DNA of 8,267 nt from Clostridia bacterium (GTDB taxonomy: Bacteria; Bacillota; Clostridia; CAKSNL01; HGM11501), in the NCBI GenBank assembly GCA_030535815.1, contig JAUNRD010000062.1, positions 1 to 8,267 on the forward strand. Direction: 5' to 3'. The position numbers and the translations under genes were made by a program. The notes beneath the pieces are model-generated. The model was not told the DNA's origin and did not search any database. It worked only from the letters and a program-made list of their open reading frames with translations. Below, piece after piece: positions 6,956 through 8,267 of this stretch (position 1 is the first letter of the stretch; each line of letters opens with the position of its first letter).

Positions 6956-7955
6956 ATTGCTTACGGAAACAGACGGAGTATCGGGCTTTTGCTCACCCAT
7001 AAGAAAGGTGATACTTGATAATATTCCGTCTGGCGTTGTTACGGTGGATGCCTTAGGAAACATAATTGTATATAAAAAGGGAAGCTCTTCTGATAAAAAG
7101 GTTATGTTCTGCGCCCATATGGACGAGGTAGGCTTTATGGTCACTGATATAAATGACAAAGGCTATATAAAATTCACAAGCTGTGGCGGAATTGATCCCA
7201 GGGTTATCGTTTCAAAGCGCGTTAGAATCGGGGATAATAAAGTTCCCGGGGTTATTGCGGTAAAAGCCGTACATCTTCAGAGCGGTGATGAGCGTAAGAA
7301 AGCGGCAGATGAAGAAAAACTCGCCGTTGATATAGGTGCATCGAATAAAGAAGAGGCGGAAAAGCTTGTATCTGTCGGAGATTATATCGCTTTTGATACG
7401 GAGTTTTCGTATTTCGGAGATGATTCTATGAAGGGAAAAGCTTTTGATGACAGAGTGGGCTGTGCCTGTCTTCTTAAAATGCTTGAAAAAGACTACCCCT
7501 ACGATTTTTATGGTGTATTTTCCACCTGCGAAGAAATAGGAGGAATAGGCGCCCGTGCGGCGGCAGCGAAAATAAAGCCCGAGATGGCACTTGTATTAGA
7601 GGGAACAACCGCATCGGATGTATACGGATGCGAAGAGCGGGATTTTGTGACAAAGCTTGGAAACGGTGTGTGCATACCGGTGCGCGACAGAAGTATGATT
7701 GCAAACCGCAAAATGGTTGAATTTTTGAAAAAGTGTGCATCTGAGGCAAACATAAAATGGCAATATAAATATGCTGCAACCGGCGGAACCGACGGTGGTT
7801 CGATTCACATAACGGGAGAGGGAATACCCACGGCGATACTGGCGCTTCCATGCCGCTATATCCATTCGCCCGTTAGTGTTGCAAGCACAGGCGACTATGA
7901 GGCTATGGTAAAACTTTCTCTTATCTTTGCCGAAAGAGCTATGGAAATAATATAA
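6948..7955 (+). CDS. M42-family metallo-aminopeptidase, second paralogue
   Basis: A 335-residue M42 aminopeptidase beginning with MLKLLTETDGVSG, matching the MELLKKLTEVRGVSG start of the preceding gene. Its motifs are CAHMDEVGFMV with His57, FDDRVGC with Asp167-Asp168, EEIGGIGA with catalytic Glu195 and ligand Glu196, LEGTTASD with Glu218 where the first paralogue has aspartate, and RYIHSP with His306. Glutamate at the fourth ligand position occurs in known M42 enzymes, as I recall. The segment DERKKAADEEKLAVDIGA (about 114-131) is closer to classic M42 enzymes than the same part of the first paralogue. It overlaps the upstream gene by eight bases and the next gene follows after 16 bases, so it is co-transcribed. 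No signal peptide is seen. The protein should be active; partner choice and peptide preference are unknown. Confidence 0.93.
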   Translation: MLKLLTETDGVSGFCSPIRKVILDNIPSGVVTVDALGNIIVYKKGSSSDKKVMFCAHMDEVGFMVTDINDKGYIKFTSCGGIDPRVIVSKRVRIGDNKVPGVIAVKAVHLQSGDERKKAADEEKLAVDIGASNKEEAEKLVSVGDYIAFDTEFSYFGDDSMKGKAFDDRVGCACLLKMLEKDYPYDFYGVFSTCEEIGGIGARAAAAKIKPEMALVLEGTTASDVYGCEERDFVTKLGNGVCIPVRDRSMIANRKMVEFLKKCASEANIKWQYKYAATGGTDGGSIHITGEGIPTAILALPCRYIHSPVSVASTGDYEAMVKLSLIFAERAMEII

Positions 7956-7971
7956 TGGAAGGAACTTTTCT

Positions 7972-8267
7972 ATGGAACTACTTGAAAAACTTTGCAAGGC
8001 CTTTGGACCTTCCGGCTGTGAAACAGAAATTTCAGCCGTTATCGAAGATGAAATGAGGCCTTTTGCAGATGAGATATATTCTGACAATATGGGAAACCTT
8101 ATCTGCCATAAAAAGGGAAGCGGTAAGAGAATAATGTATGCCGCTCATATGGACGAAATCGGTCTTATGGTTACATTTATTGAGGAAACAGGATATTTAA
8201 GGTGTGCGCAGATTGGCTATCTTCCGCCCCATTACTCCATAAACCGATTTGTGAAATTTGAAAACGG
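7972..8267 (+). CDS. M42-family metallo-aminopeptidase, third paralogue (cut by window end)
   Basis: An open frame runs from the ATG at 7972 to the window edge, giving 98 complete codons. The start MELLEKLCKAFGPSGCE aligns with the starts of both preceding M42 genes, DNMGNLICHKKGSG matches their second strand region, and AAHMDEIGLMV carries the first metal histidine (His59). AAGGA (7959-7963) lies 8 bases before the ATG. Homologues are about 330-350 residues, so roughly 70 percent of the gene lies beyond the window; the remaining metal ligands cannot be checked. It continues the same operon, 16 bases after the previous stop. An intact gene is likely but unproven. Confidence 0.88.
   Translation, partial: MELLEKLCKAFGPSGCETEISAVIEDEMRPFADEIYSDNMGNLICHKKGSGKRIMYAAHMDEIGLMVTFIEETGYLRCAQIGYLPPHYSINRFVKFEN

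Noticed and set aside
7596..8087. Minus-strand open frame of 163 codons across the second and third M42 genes
   Set aside because: It is antisense to two well-supported M42 genes, shows no recognisable motif, and runs across their junction.

Overview
The window looks like a piece of a low-GC Gram-positive (Bacillota) chromosome, most likely a gut-type member of the class Clostridia. The signs are strong purine-rich ribosome binding sites, free use of ATA and AGA codons, near-consensus TTGAnn/TATAAT promoters, U-tailed hairpin terminators, and a MurD with wording I remember from clostridial homologues. This placement is inference; there is no rRNA or marker gene to settle it.

Layout. (1) 50-1774 (+) encodes a large serine recombinase. 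It is followed by a perfect 16-bp hairpin terminator (1807-1844) and probably marks the edge of an integrated mobile element that extends leftward out of the window. (2) Three bases after that terminator starts a textbook promoter (1848-1876) driving a phosphotriesterase-family metal hydrolase (1896-2840). (3) A bidirectional hairpin (2841-2868) separates this gene from a convergent sugar phosphate isomerase/epimerase-type TIM-barrel gene (2876-3655, minus strand). (4) Back-to-back promoters between 3683 and 3756 drive the isomerase leftward and a long rightward operon. (5) The operon holds an MBL-fold hydrolase (3793-4596), murD (4593-5942), and three successive M42-family metallo-aminopeptidase genes (5951-6955, 6948-7955 and 7972 to the window end, the last cut off). 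Junctions are overlaps of 4 and 8 bases or gaps of 8 and 16 bases, with no internal terminator seen.

How the genes may work together. MurD is a cytoplasmic cell-wall precursor ligase that adds D-glutamate to UDP-MurNAc-L-alanine. Here it sits away from the usual division and cell-wall neighbours and is embedded with peptidases. The three M42 genes are diverged paralogues; M42 enzymes form tetrahedral dodecamers that trim peptides, so a mixed complex or a set with different residue preferences is plausible. A link between peptide trimming, amino-acid supply and wall synthesis is possible but is inference from position only. The two genes left of the operon (phosphotriesterase-like and isomerase-like) look like independent, small-molecule catabolic units.

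No tRNA, rRNA, CRISPR array, insertion sequence or riboswitch was recognised. No gene-free stretch exceeds about 140 bases.
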